The notes below the pieces were generated by a model. That model saw only the letters and a list, made by a program, of their open reading frames with translations, was not told where the DNA came from and made no database searches. Shown in pieces: positions 51,750-61,114 of a DNA stretch of 64,000 bases (positions within the stretch are counted from its first letter, which is position 1; each line of letters begins with the position of its first letter). Both the position numbers and the translations under genes were made by a program. Origin of the DNA: Actinomadura_C alba (GTDB lineage: Bacteria > Actinomycetota > Actinomycetes > Streptosporangiales > Streptosporangiaceae); assembly GCF_039530285.1 (NCBI RefSeq), contig NZ_BAAAOK010000006.1, positions 62,001-126,000 on the forward strand, in the 5' to 3' direction.

Positions 51750-52781
51750 ATGGGAGAGAGCCCCCGCAAGGCGCCGGCCACGCAGGCGGACGACCGGATC
51801 GGCACGCATCCGCCGCGGACCCGGCTCTGGCGCGATGGCCGTCTCGAGGCCGAGGGCTTCCCCGTGGCCGAGATCAGTGAGCACCTCGCCGAGCCCGACA
51901 CTGTGGTCTGGCTCGATCTGTGCGGTCCCCGGGACGACGAACTGCGGGTCGTCAGCGATGAACTGGGCCTGGACGCCTTCGCGATCGAAGACGCGGTCAG
52001 CCGGCACGAGCGCGCCAAGCTGGACCGCTATCCGGGGCACCTGTTCCTGAACGCCTACGACGCACGGCTCGACAGCGACAGCGGACGGCTGGAGACGACC
52101 GAGGTGTCGGCGTTCATCACCGAGCGTGCGGTGGTGACCGTACGACAGGAGCCGACCTTCGACGTCGACGAGCTGATCCGCCGCTGGGACGCCGACGGGC
52201 GCTTCGCGCGGTACGGCGTCGCGTTCCTCTTGCACGGGCTGCTCGACATGCTCGTGGACCGGCATTTCGATGCCGTGCAGGACATGGACGGCCGGCTGGA
52301 CGACCTCGAGGGACTGCTGTTCGACGAACACACCACCGACCGGGCGATGCAGCGCTACAGCTTCGAACTCCGCAAGAGCCTCGTGCTGCTGCGGCGTGTC
52401 GTGCTACCGATGCGCGAGATCGTCAACACCCTGATGCGGCGGGACCTGGAGATCGTCCCCGAGGCCATGACGCCCTTCTACCAGGACGTCTACGACCACG
52501 TGCTGCGGGCGACCGAGTGGACCGAGAGCCTGCGCGACCTCGTGACGACCATCCAGGAGACCCGCATCGCACTCCAGGGCAACCGGCTCAACGAGGTGAT
52601 GAAGCAGGTCACGAGCTGGGCGGCCATCATCGCGGTGCCCACCGCGGTCACCGGCTTCTACGGCATGAACGTGCCTTACCCGGGCTTCGGCGAGGGGTGG
52701 GGCGTCGTCACCGCGCTGGCCGTGCTCGTCATCACCGGTGCCGGCCTCTACGTGATCTTCAAACGCCGCGACTGGCTCTGA
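51750..52781 (+). CDS. CorA-family divalent cation transporter
   Basis: 343 residues. The large N-terminal cytosolic domain is alpha/beta with long helices (about 200-280). Two membrane helices at the C-terminus frame the signature YGMNVP, and the protein ends in basic residues. CorA pentamers import Mg2+ (or Co2+/Ni2+) down the membrane potential. Start at ATG 51750. It stands alone; a piece of a decayed gene overlaps its last bases on the other strand. Confidence 0.93.
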   Translation: MGESPRKAPATQADDRIGTHPPRTRLWRDGRLEAEGFPVAEISEHLAEPDTVVWLDLCGPRDDELRVVSDELGLDAFAIEDAVSRHERAKLDRYPGHLFLNAYDARLDSDSGRLETTEVSAFITERAVVTVRQEPTFDVDELIRRWDADGRFARYGVAFLLHGLLDMLVDRHFDAVQDMDGRLDDLEGLLFDEHTTDRAMQRYSFELRKSLVLLRRVVLPMREIVNTLMRRDLEIVPEAMTPFYQDVYDHVLRATEWTESLRDLVTTIQETRIALQGNRLNEVMKQVTSWAAIIAVPTAVTGFYGMNVPYPGFGEGWGVVTALAVLVITGAGLYVIFKRRDWL

Positions 52782-52884
52782 GCGCGAACAATGCGCCGTC
52801 GGCCGGGGCGGCGAACACCATGCCGTCGGCGACGGCGGGCAACGCCGTCGAACGTCCGAGCGCGTAACGCCATCGACCTCCCCG
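52762..52884 (-). pseudogene. Remnant of a PQQ-like beta-propeller gene
   Basis: A short minus-strand frame reads WRYALGRSTALPAVADGMVFAAPADGALFALRA, the exact spacing of a PQQ-like propeller blade (W-x-x-x-x-G...PAVADG-V-F-x-x-x-DG-L-F-AL). Only one blade is left, and its stop lies inside corA. The rest of the gene is not found. Confidence 0.5.
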
Positions 52885-52937
52885 TGGCCACCTCCACCGG
52901 GCCTTCGGGAGATGCCCCATGGCGGACCGGCCGGGTC

Positions 52938-53291
52938 TCACCCCCGATCGAGGGCGAATATCAGTGCGGCAGTACAGACGATGAGCATGCCGGTGGCGTT
53001 GAGGAAGAGGTTGCGGCCGAAGTCACGGGCGCGGATGTGCATCGTAATGGCGATCAGGAAGTAGGCCACCAGTGCGGCGGTGGTCAGGACTGCGAGCGGC
53101 GGTGCCCAGATGCCGACGACGAGGGCCGCCGCCGCGGCGGTCTTCAGCACCGGCAGCAGCCGCCAGTAGCGTCGGGGGAACCCGACGTTCTGCAGGCAGG
53201 TGCGGATGAACCCGGCAGGTTTCAGGCACATCGCGGCGTCGCCGAGCTGGATGACGGCCAGGCCGGCGAGCGGCCACCAGGGCTGGATCAC
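52938..53291 (-). CDS. DoxX-like membrane protein
   Basis: 117 residues with four hydrophobic segments. VLKTAAAAALVVGIWAPPLAVLTTAALVAYFLIAITMHIRARD is typical for the DoxX-like family of small actinobacterial membrane proteins, some involved in redox or thiosulfate metabolism. No close partner gene is visible. It is flanked on both sides by gene remnants. Confidence 0.85.
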   Translation of the reverse strand: MIQPWWPLAGLAVIQLGDAAMCLKPAGFIRTCLQNVGFPRRYWRLLPVLKTAAAAALVVGIWAPPLAVLTTAALVAYFLIAITMHIRARDFGRNLFLNATGMLIVCTAALIFALDRG

Positions 53292-53491
53292 GACGGGTTC
53301 CTCGTCTCGTTGCAGTGGGTGCGGCTGTCAATGACGTGGACGGAAGCGCGCTGTGTTTTGTGACATCACCGCTGCGTCGGGAAGAGGTCAGTGGCCGGGG
53401 ACGACCAGGTGGGCGCGGTCCCTGACGGGTGGTGGTCAGGTAGTGGTCCTCGGCCAGGCGCCAGCGCGCCTCCCAGTGAAGGGATCGCCCG

Positions 53492-53680
53492 GCCCAGGCC
53501 TGGGCCTTGCACGAGGCCATCGCGGACATCTTCGCCGGCAACATCGACGACGACTGGAGCGTGGGCGAGGACACACCGCCAAGGACCCCGTGCGCGATAT
53601 GTCGAATCCAGAACCCCACCGTGTTCTGCGCGGCGTTCACCGCGACGCCGGTGGATCGATCACTTGCGGGCGGCGGGTGA
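53492..53680 (+). pseudogene. Remnant of an M4 (thermolysin-type) metallopeptidase
   Basis: One plus frame reads ALHEAIADIFAGNIDDDWSVGEDT, which matches the active-site helix region of M4 peptidases (E-A-x-S-D-I-F-G, and D-W-x-I-G-E-D). After a frame change it continues as KDPVRDMSNPEP, the next conserved block. Upstream HExxH and downstream parts are absent. The rest of 53292-53721 shows no gene. Confidence 0.55.
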
Positions 53681-53721
53681 GCGATGCCGGTACATCGGCG
53701 GTCCGCGGGTCGTTCAGCTCC

Positions 53722-55104
53722 TCAGAGGCGGTCGAGGATGTGGTCGCGGGCCTCGGCGTAGCGTTCGCGCAGGCCCGCCGTCGGCTCGGCCTCGTACCGC
53801 GCGGTTCCGGTGGCGCTCCGCCTCGGTGGCTCGTCCCCGCCGATCAGCGCCCACGCCGCCTGCAGCGCCGCGCCCTCGGCCACGTACTCCCCCAGCGGTG
53901 GTACGAGTACAGGGCGCCCGAACACCGTCGGCGCGATCCGCCGTACGGCCTCAGACCGGGCCGCGCCGCCCACCAGGACGACCCGCTCGACCTCGACTCC
54001 GTGCTCGACGATCGCGTCGAGGCCGTCGGCGAGCCCGCACAGCATGCCCTCGACGGCGGCCCTGGCGAGATGCTGCGGGGTCGAGTTGGTCAGGCGCAGC
54101 CCGTGCACCGACCCGGTCGCGTCCGGCCTGTTCGGGGTGCGCTCGCCCTCCAGATAGGGCACCAGCGTCAGGCCCTCCGCACCGCCGGGCCCGGCCAGCG
54201 CGAGCTCCGAGAGCCGTTCGTGGTCCACGCCGAGCATGCGGGCGGCGGCGTCGAGCACCCGCGCCGCGTTCAGCGTGCACACGAGCGGCAGGTAACGGCC
54301 GGTGGCGTCGGCGAAGCCCGCGATGATTCCGGTCGGATCGGCGCACGGCCGGTCGGTCACCGCGAACACCGTGCCGGACGTGCCGAGCGAGACCACGACG
54401 TCGCCGCGCCGGGCGCCCAGGCCCAGCGCCGCCGCCATGTTGTCACCGGTGCCGGCCGACACGATCGTGCCCTGGCCGGTGCGGCCGGCCGAGGCCGACG
54501 GGGGCAGCACCCGCGGCAGCTCGGGTTCGTGGCCCAGAGCGCGCCGCAGCAGGTCGGTCCGGTAGCCGCCCTCGGCCGGGGACCAGTAGCCGGTGCCCGA
54601 CGCGTCCCCGCGGTCGGTCACCAGCTCGCCGGTCAGCCGCCAGGTCAGGTAGTCGTGCGGCAGGCACACCCTGGTGGTACGGGCGGCCGCGGCCGGCTCG
54701 TGCTCGGCCAGCCAGCGCAGCTTGGTCACCGTGAACGACGCCACCGGGACGCTGCCCACGGCCTCGGCCCACGCCTTCGGACCGCCGAGCTCGTCGATCA
54801 GATCCTGCGCGGCCCCGGCGGAGCGGGTGTCGTTCCACAGCAGCGCCGGGCGCACGACCTGGTCGTCCTCATCGAGACACACCATGCCGTGCTGCTGCCC
54901 GGCGATCCCCATCGCGACGACGTCGCGCAGCCCGCCGGCCGCCTCGGTCGCGTCGGTCAGCGCGTCCCACCAGGCGGCGGGGTCGGCCTCCGTGCCATCG
55001 GGATGCGGCGCCTGGCCACGCCGGAGCACCACCCCCGACTCCGCGTCACAGACCACGACCTTGCACGACTGGGTCGAGGAGTCGACCCCGGCGACGAGCG
55101 GCAT
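53722..55104 (-). CDS. xylB: Xylulokinase
   Basis: 460 residues from ATG 55104. FGGY-kinase marks are present: VAGVDSSTQSCKVVVCD at the N-terminus, GIAGQQHGMVCLD (sugar contact), SAGTGDNMAAALGLGARRGDVVVSLGTSGTVFAV (ATP site) and VVLVGGAARSEAVRR near the C-terminus. It phosphorylates D-xylulose from XylA. It lies 34 bases after xylA, so the two form one operon under the divergent ROK regulator. Confidence 0.95.
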   Translation of the reverse strand: MPLVAGVDSSTQSCKVVVCDAESGVVLRRGQAPHPDGTEADPAAWWDALTDATEAAGGLRDVVAMGIAGQQHGMVCLDEDDQVVRPALLWNDTRSAGAAQDLIDELGGPKAWAEAVGSVPVASFTVTKLRWLAEHEPAAAARTTRVCLPHDYLTWRLTGELVTDRGDASGTGYWSPAEGGYRTDLLRRALGHEPELPRVLPPSASAGRTGQGTIVSAGTGDNMAAALGLGARRGDVVVSLGTSGTVFAVTDRPCADPTGIIAGFADATGRYLPLVCTLNAARVLDAAARMLGVDHERLSELALAGPGGAEGLTLVPYLEGERTPNRPDATGSVHGLRLTNSTPQHLARAAVEGMLCGLADGLDAIVEHGVEVERVVLVGGAARSEAVRRIAPTVFGRPVLVPPLGEYVAEGAALQAAWALIGGDEPPRRSATGTARYEAEPTAGLRERYAEARDHILDRL

Positions 55105-55138
55105 GTCGGCGTGCTTCCCTTCCGTCCTGCGTCCTGTG

Positions 55139-56284
55139 TCAGCGGGCTCCGAGCAGGTGTTCCATGGCGAGCTGGTCGAGGTGGGTGAAGTGGAAACCGC
55201 GCGCGGCGGCGGCGTCGAGGTCGAAGTCGTCACCGGCCAGCGACTCGTACGTCTCACCGGGCGCGAGCGTCGGCACGGCGAGCTCGTCGACGCGCGAGGC
55301 CCGCAGTGCCTCCTGCACCTCGGGGTCGGCGCGGAACGCGAGTGCCCGCTCCTTGAAGATCAGGTAGTTGCGCATGTTGGCCGCCGCGGAGACCCACACG
55401 TCCTCGGCGTCGTCGGTGCGCAGGGGCTTGTAGTCGAAGTGCCGCGGCCCCTCGTAACCGCCGTGCTCCAGCAGGTCGACCAGGAAGAACGCGCTCTTCA
55501 CGTCGCCGGTGCCGAACACCAGGTCCTGGTCGTACTTCGGGCCGTGCTGGCCGTTGAGGTCGAGGTGGAAGAGCTTGCCGTGCCAGAGCGCCTGGGCGAC
55601 GCCGTGCACGTAGTTCATCCCGGCCATCTGCTCGTGGCCGACCTCGGGGTTGAGCCCGACCATCTCCTCATGCTCCAGCGAGGAGATGAACGCCAGCGCG
55701 TGGCCGATCGTGGGCAGCAGGATGTCACCGCGCGGCTCGTTCGGCTTGGGCTCGAGCGCGAAGCGGATGTCGTAGCCCTTGTCGATCACGTACTGGCAGA
55801 GGAGGTCCATGCCCTCCTTGAACCGGTCGAGCGCGGCCCGGACGTCCTTGCCTGCGTCGACCTCGGCGCCCTCGCGGCCGCCCCAGAAGACGTACGTCTT
55901 GGCACCGAGCTCCGCGGCGAGGTCGAGGTTGCGGATGACCTTGCGGATCGCGTAGCGCCGGACGTCCCGGTCGTTGGACGTGAAGCCGCCGTCCTTGAAC
56001 ACCGGGTGGGTGAACAGGTTGGTGGTCGCCATCGGGACCACCAGGCCGGTCGCGTCGAGGGCCTTGCGGAAGGAGGCGATCGCCTTGTCGCGGTCCGGCT
56101 CGACCGCGAGCAGGTCGTCGTCATGGAAGGTGACGCCGTACGCCCCCAGCTCGGCGAGCCGGTGCACGGCCTCCGCCGGGTCGAGCGGGGCCCGCGTGGC
56201 GTCGCCGAAGGGGTCACGGGCCTGCCAGCCGACCGTCCACAGTCCGAAGGTGAAGCGGTCGGCCGGGGTGGGGTCGTAGGCCAT
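55139..56284 (-). CDS. xylA: Xylose isomerase
   Basis: 381 residues from ATG 56284, preceded by GGAGGA. It is the short actinobacterial class of xylose isomerase: TFHDDDL carries the catalytic His and Asp, VFWGGREGAEVD and EPKPNEPRGD hold metal ligands, and HLDLNGQHGPKYDQD and FDYKPLR complete the metal site. It interconverts xylose and xylulose (and glucose and fructose). It is first in the xylAB operon, divergent from a ROK repressor. Confidence 0.97.
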   Translation of the reverse strand: MAYDPTPADRFTFGLWTVGWQARDPFGDATRAPLDPAEAVHRLAELGAYGVTFHDDDLLAVEPDRDKAIASFRKALDATGLVVPMATTNLFTHPVFKDGGFTSNDRDVRRYAIRKVIRNLDLAAELGAKTYVFWGGREGAEVDAGKDVRAALDRFKEGMDLLCQYVIDKGYDIRFALEPKPNEPRGDILLPTIGHALAFISSLEHEEMVGLNPEVGHEQMAGMNYVHGVAQALWHGKLFHLDLNGQHGPKYDQDLVFGTGDVKSAFFLVDLLEHGGYEGPRHFDYKPLRTDDAEDVWVSAAANMRNYLIFKERALAFRADPEVQEALRASRVDELAVPTLAPGETYESLAGDDFDLDAAAARGFHFTHLDQLAMEHLLGAR

Positions 56285-56325
56285 GGGTCCTCCACAGATC
56301 AACAGAGATCATTCGTCAACTGTAT

Positions 56326-56340
56326 GGACTAATAAAGTCC
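56326..56340. promoter_or_regulatory. xylA/ROK-regulator operator
   Basis: GGACT-AATAA-AGTCC in the 107-base divergent gap, with a further TTAGTC-type half site at about 56379-56384. TTAGTCCATACA-like wording toward xylA is similar to XylR-type sites of other actinomycetes. It probably binds the divergent ROK regulator. Confidence 0.55.
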
Positions 56341-56391
56341 CACGGGCCCGATGTCGTCAAGATGCCGGGGCGCATTGATTAGTCTTGAGCC

Positions 56392-57696
56392 ATGCTCAAT
56401 AGCGGTGCGGATGACCGGGCACGGCGACACGCCACGTTCAACGGCGGCCCTGTCCGGCACGGCACCATGCGCGAGCACAACCTCGCCGTCGTGCTCGGCG
56501 AGGTCGTACGGCATCAATCCGTCACCCGGGCCAGGCTGGCCGACCTCACCGGACTCACCAAGACGACCGTGTCCAACCTCGTCGCCGTGCTGGCCGAGGG
56601 CGGCCTCGTACAGGACGGCGGCACCGTGCGCGAGGGCGAGCGCGGCCGGCCGGGCGTCGCCGTCTCGGTCAACGGCGACGGTGTCGCCGGGCTCGGCCTG
56701 GAGATCAACGTCGACTACCTGGCGGCCTGCGTCATCGATCTCGGCCGGCGGGTGCGCCACCGGCATCTGATCGCGACCGACAACCGGGGGCGGGCGCCCG
56801 AGAAGGTCATCGAGGCGCTCGCGCGGCAGGCCGCCCAGGCCATCGACTCGGCCGCAGACCAAGGGCTCACCGTCGCGGGGGCGGTCGTGGCCCTGCCCGG
56901 CGTCCTCGACCGCCGCACCGGCTGGCTGCGCACGGCACCCAACCTGGGCTGGAGCGACGTCCCGGCCGGAACGCTGCTGACGGACGGGCTGCCGACGCTG
57001 CGGCTGCCCCCGGACGCCGACAACGAGGCCAACCTGGGCGCCCTCGGCGAGCTCTGGTTCGGTGTGGGACGCGAACTCGGCGACTTCGTGCACGTGTCCG
57101 GCGAGGTCGGCATCGGCGCGGGCATCGTGGTCTCGGGCCAGATCTTCCGCGGCGCCCACGGCTTCGCCGGTGAGCTCGGCCATCTCGTCGTCGAGCCCGG
57201 CGGCCCGCCCTGCAGCTGCGGCGGGCGGGGCTGCCTGGAGCAGTTCGCCGGCCAGGAGGCCGTACTGCGGGCCGCCGGGGTGACCGACGCGCGCACGTCC
57301 TTCACGACGACCGTGGCCGCCGACCCCGACGGTCCCATGGCGGTGCTGCTGGAGTCGCTGCGGTCGGGCGACGAGCGGGCTGTGGCGGCGGTCGATCGGG
57401 CCGGGCACGCGCTCGGCTCGGCGCTGTCGGCGGCGGTGAACCTGCTCGACCCCGACTCGGTCGTGCTCGGCGGGATCTTCTCTCCGCTGGCCCCCTGGGC
57501 GCGGCCCGCCGTGCAGGAGGCGCTCACCGCGGCGACCACCGGGATCCGCGGCCGTACGCCGTCGGTCGTGGTCTCACGGCTGGCCGGTGAGGCCGCGGTG
57601 CGCGGAGCCGCCGGACTCGTCATCGAACGCGTGCTCGCCGACCCGGGCGGCCTGCTGAGCGTCCGCGCGGCACGACGTGACCACCCCAGGCAGTGA
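56392..57696 (+). CDS. ROK-family repressor (XylR-like)
   Basis: 434 residues. The N-terminal winged helix is SVTRARLADLTGLTKTTVSNLVAVLAEGGLV. The ROK domain has DNEANLGALGELWFG, the zinc motif CSCGGRGCLEQFAG and GHLVVEPGG. Divergent placement next to xylAB identifies it as the likely xylose-responsive repressor. It starts at ATG 56392; an internal MREHNLA start is possible but would shorten the DNA-binding region. Confidence 0.92.
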   Translation: MLNSGADDRARRHATFNGGPVRHGTMREHNLAVVLGEVVRHQSVTRARLADLTGLTKTTVSNLVAVLAEGGLVQDGGTVREGERGRPGVAVSVNGDGVAGLGLEINVDYLAACVIDLGRRVRHRHLIATDNRGRAPEKVIEALARQAAQAIDSAADQGLTVAGAVVALPGVLDRRTGWLRTAPNLGWSDVPAGTLLTDGLPTLRLPPDADNEANLGALGELWFGVGRELGDFVHVSGEVGIGAGIVVSGQIFRGAHGFAGELGHLVVEPGGPPCSCGGRGCLEQFAGQEAVLRAAGVTDARTSFTTTVAADPDGPMAVLLESLRSGDERAVAAVDRAGHALGSALSAAVNLLDPDSVVLGGIFSPLAPWARPAVQEALTAATTGIRGRTPSVVVSRLAGEAAVRGAAGLVIERVLADPGGLLSVRAARRDHPRQ

Positions 57697-57749
57697 TCGA
57701 CCGCAGGCCGTGGTGAGGCCTGCTTGCCGGCGGGCCAGACGCACGGCGA

Positions 57750-58814
57750 TCAGCCGCTGACGTAGACGAGGGCCGTACGTCCCGGGCCGACCAGCAGGAC
57801 GCAGGAGTCCCCTTCACCGCACAGAACTCCTTCAAGCGGGAACTTCTTGGCGTAGGCGAGCAGGGTTCCGGATGTGCCGGTGACCTCGGTGGCGATCATC
57901 CCGTAGAGGTCCCGGGCCAGCCAGGAGACGAGTTCGTCGCCGGGAATCTCGGGTGTCGTGTCGTCGAATTCCCAGAGAATGGTCGTGGCGCGGGCCGCTG
58001 CGACGATGTTTCGTTCCGACTCGGTCAGCGCGGCCTCCAGGGAGGCTGCATCCAGCGCCCAGAGCACGTCGTCATCCTCGTCGTCCCCCTCCTCCGCGAT
58101 CAGCCAGTGCCCGTCTCCTTTCCAGCCCGCCCGGAAGACGGCGTCGGGATCAGCGACGTCGAGGTCAACGTCGTGGGTTCCGAAGCTCACCTCGAAGGTC
58201 ACCTCGTCGGTGTTGTTGATTCTCAGGAATTCGCCCAAAAGGGTAATGACGCAGGCGATTCGATACTCGGCCCCAACGGGGACATCAGGGGCGATCGGGG
58301 CGGGGGCCAGGGACAGCCGCCATGTGCTCCTCCAACTGCGGAACAGTAGGTGCAGCTCATCGTCGATTACGGAGCCGCCCGATTCGGCTGCGACCTCGAT
58401 CCGCAGCAGGTCTGTGGCGTCTGCGGCAAGGTAGCCGACCGCGTATCCGGCCAGCGCCCGGCCTCGTCGGTCTAGTCCGCCACCGGATTCCAATGCTCCG
58501 ATGAGGAACTCGTACGCCTTTTCCGCACCCTCGATAGGCAGCCCCCAGGACGCGTGCAGGGGGCTGTCGGATGTCTCGTCTGGGTCATCGATATCGAACC
58601 GCTCAACAGCCACCGGATGGCGCTGCCCGCCGGAGTCGGCGAATGTTCCCGGGAACGCCCCGTACTCCGCCACCTCAGTCAGGGAAGGCGTGGAGGTCCA
58701 CTCCTCCTGGGGAGCCTCGCCTCCGACGAGCGCGAGCCGCCATCCCGGCAGCCACAACCTGAACAAGTGCTTTACGGCTTCGAATGTGCCGACCTGGCGA
58801 AGCTCTGTAGCCAT
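57750..58814 (-). CDS. Hypothetical acidic protein
   Basis: 354 residues from ATG 58814, with GGAG ten bases upstream. Very acidic in the middle (EEGDDEDDDVLW) and rich in Trp/Leu strands. It has no signal peptide, membrane helix or motif I know. Two stretches (STWRLSLAPAPIA and LWLPGWRLALVGG) look like related strand pairs, so an internal duplication is possible. Next to it lie fragments of secreted-type genes, and acidic cytosolic proteins in such places are often immunity proteins, but this is only a contextual guess. Confidence 0.65.
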   Translation of the reverse strand: MATELRQVGTFEAVKHLFRLWLPGWRLALVGGEAPQEEWTSTPSLTEVAEYGAFPGTFADSGGQRHPVAVERFDIDDPDETSDSPLHASWGLPIEGAEKAYEFLIGALESGGGLDRRGRALAGYAVGYLAADATDLLRIEVAAESGGSVIDDELHLLFRSWRSTWRLSLAPAPIAPDVPVGAEYRIACVITLLGEFLRINNTDEVTFEVSFGTHDVDLDVADPDAVFRAGWKGDGHWLIAEEGDDEDDDVLWALDAASLEAALTESERNIVAAARATTILWEFDDTTPEIPGDELVSWLARDLYGMIATEVTGTSGTLLAYAKKFPLEGVLCGEGDSCVLLVGPGRTALVYVSG

Positions 58815-58881
58815 CAACGTTCATCTCCAGGTCCAGGTTTATCTAGAGGTACTCGGGAACTGGTCGCCGATTAAACCGTAG

Positions 58882-59073
58882 GCGCCAACATTCGAGACCG
58901 GCAAGGGCAAGGTCGACGGATACGTCAGCGGCCAGGCTCAGGGCGGCGACGTCTACAAGCGGACCGAGACCGGGGAATACGGGGACGGCTCCACCAAGTA
59001 CACGTCGAAGACCGAGACGCCGGGCGGCACCTCCACCACCAGCCATGACGAGACACCGCCCTGGGACAGGTAA
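58882..59073 (+). pseudogene. Orphan C-terminal fragment
   Basis: A plus frame immediately behind an in-frame TAG (58879-58881) has no start codon but reads as a Gly/Thr/Lys-rich tail (TGKGKVDGYVSGQAQGGDVY, GDGSTKYTSKTETPGG) ending DETPPWDR and TAA. It looks like the end of a repeat-rich secreted protein. The 5' part is missing. The stretch 58815-58881 shows nothing else. Confidence 0.4.
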
Positions 59074-59082
59074 GAACGCGTC

Positions 59083-59706
59083 ATGTTCAACGAGCCGCTG
59101 CTCCGCACCGAACAGGTTACGCGCAATTGAACTTCCAGATCACCGGCGGACAGGGAGTCGTGCTCGCACACGCCGTCCAGACGGCGGGCCAAAAGAAGAG
59201 CGCCTTCTCACGCTGGCTCGGGTCCCCCCCTTCCGACACGACCAGCCGCGTCGTCCTGCAGGTTAACCGTCCGGACGGTATCCCCCTGTGCTTCGTCGAC
59301 CGTCCCGATTACCAGACACCACCAGGAATGGGAGGTCACCATCGTCATCGCGGCCCCCGACGGCACCCCTCTCGGACGGCTGGCAGACTCCAAAGAAGGC
59401 CTCTCAGGACGCATCGGTATGGGCCCGCTGCAACTCCTCGACCCGAATAACCAACTCCTCTGCCACCTCGTCGTCACCGAAACCGGCCGAACCTATGCAT
59501 CCTCGGACGGCGGACACGCCTCCGACGGACGGCTCGGCTGGTCCCTCAACGACCCGACCGGCACGACCATCGCAACGCTCAGGTGGGTCGGCCGTTTCCG
59601 CGGCGGCGGCACCTACACCCTCCAATTCCACTACCAGCTCCCAGAGCCGCTAGGCACACTTGTGGAGATGACTCCCATCGCAATAACACTCCGCCAATCC
59701 ACCTGA
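59083..59706 (+). pseudogene. Frameshifted scramblase/tubby-like beta-barrel gene
   Basis: Three frames join to one protein: MFNEPLLRTEQ from ATG 59083, then YAQLNFQITGGQGVVLAHAV after a shift near 59114. A second shift near 59325 leads to HQEWEVTIVIAAPDGTPLGRL, which runs on to the stop at 59704. Regular short strands such as GPLQLLDPNNQLLCHLVV and YTLQFHYQLPEPL recall the LURP-one/phospholipid-scramblase fold. Two single-base shifts mean that it is decayed, or that the sequence has errors. Confidence 0.5.
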
Positions 59707-59905
59707 TCACACCCCGACGGCCCAAGGCTGGGCGCATTCTCGCTATGCGAGACCGAGGACGGTCAGCGGGCATGCAGGGCGCCGCGGCGCTCGTCGTCTG
59801 GCGCGTCATCGCCGACCCGGCCCGGCTGCTGCTGCTGCCCTGAGCGGCCGATGAGGGTCGGTACGGTCGCGTCTACCGAACGACCTGTGGAGGCCGGTCC
59901 GTGCG
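59707..59905. other. Gap without a recognised element
   Basis: Between the decayed gene and the permease stop I see only short GC-rich runs (CTGCTGCTGCTG at about 59828) and no gene, operator or hairpin that I could defend. Confidence 0.5.
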
Positions 59906-61114
59906 TCAGACGGCCCGCAGGGCGTCGGTGGGCGGGAGGCGCGAGGCGCGGGCAGCGGGGTAGACGCCCGCCAGCGCCCCGATGACCACGGCGGCCGCGA
60001 GGCCGAGGACGACACCGAGGGCGGGGACGACGGGTTGCCAATGCCGGCCCAGCGCGGTCGCGTAGGTGACGACCGCCCCGAACGCGATTCCGCCGACTCC
60101 CCCGGCGGTGGCGAGCAGCAGTGACTCGAGCAGGAACTGCGCGGCGACGTGGCGCCGGGTGGCACCGAGGGCCCGGCGCAGACCGATCTCAGTGCGGCGT
60201 TCGAGCACCGAGATCACCATGACGTTGGCGATGCCGATGCCGCCCACCAGGAGGGCGACCGCGCCGAGCCCGAGCAGCAGGGAGGTGGTCGAGTCCGCGA
60301 CGAGGAGCCGGGATGAGAGGGCGTCGGAGGGCCGGCTGACGTCCACGGTGTGGGGATCCTCAGGGTTGACGGCCCGGGCGAGAAGGCCCGCGGTCTCGGC
60401 GACGCGGTCGGGGTCGGCCCGGATGTAGAGCCGGCTCGGATGATCGTCGTAATCGAAGTAGTCAGCGGCGATCGGCATGCCGATGAGGGCGGCACGGTCG
60501 ATCTCGGGGGCGAGCTCAAGGGGCCGCAGGATTCCGGTCACGGTGAACCAGTGCCCGCCGATCCAGACGCGGGTGGCCGGGTCGAGATGGGCGATGCCCA
60601 GTTGCTGGGCGGCGTCGTGGCCGAGGACGACGGCGGGGTAGCGGCTGGTGGCGGCGGTGAGGAAGGTCCCCGACGTCAGGTGGCCGTCCAGCGTGCCGAG
60701 CAGGGTGGGCTCCGTGGCTCGTACGTCCAGGCCGCCGCTGCTGTAGGCGGGGATCCGGTCGGTACGGAAGACGCCGACGCCGTCGAGCTGAGCAGTGGCG
60801 GTGACGCGTTCGACGCCGTCGGTGTGCGCGGTGGTGAGCCGGGCGGTCCGCGGAAGCGGGACCTCGTCACCGCCCGCGGACTGGCCGGTGGCGACGGTGA
60901 GCAGGTCGGTGCCGAGCCGGTCGATCCGGCTGATCAGCTCGGACTGGCTGGAGCGGGTGATGCCGAGGACGGCGACGATCGCGGCGATGCCGATGGCGAT
61001 GCCCAGGGTGGACAGGGCGGTGCGGAGGCGACGGCTCCGCAGGCCCATGGTGGCCAGCGGCAGCAGGTCGGCCGGGCGGACCCGTGACCGGGGCGCGGTC
61101 CGGGGCGCGGTCAT
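59906..61114 (-). CDS. ABC transporter permease (MacB/FtsX type)
   Basis: 402 residues. One N-terminal helix (LRTALSTLGIAIGIAAIVAVLG) precedes a large extracytoplasmic MacB-PCD-like domain (about 60-270), then three C-terminal helices with LERRTEIGLRRALGATRRHV, the FtsX-type coupling loop. It is the membrane part of a mechanotransmission exporter. Start and previous stop overlap (ATGA), so it is last in a four-gene operon. Confidence 0.92.
   Translation of the reverse strand: MTAPRTAPRSRVRPADLLPLATMGLRSRRLRTALSTLGIAIGIAAIVAVLGITRSSQSELISRIDRLGTDLLTVATGQSAGGDEVPLPRTARLTTAHTDGVERVTATAQLDGVGVFRTDRIPAYSSGGLDVRATEPTLLGTLDGHLTSGTFLTAATSRYPAVVLGHDAAQQLGIAHLDPATRVWIGGHWFTVTGILRPLELAPEIDRAALIGMPIAADYFDYDDHPSRLYIRADPDRVAETAGLLARAVNPEDPHTVDVSRPSDALSSRLLVADSTTSLLLGLGAVALLVGGIGIANVMVISVLERRTEIGLRRALGATRRHVAAQFLLESLLLATAGGVGGIAFGAVVTYATALGRHWQPVVPALGVVLGLAAAVVIGALAGVYPAARASRLPPTDALRAV

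Noticed and set aside
53350..53490. Minus-strand text (LHWEARWRLAEDHYL) as a transposase piece
   Set aside because: No catalytic block or terminal repeat could be found; the match is too weak to claim.
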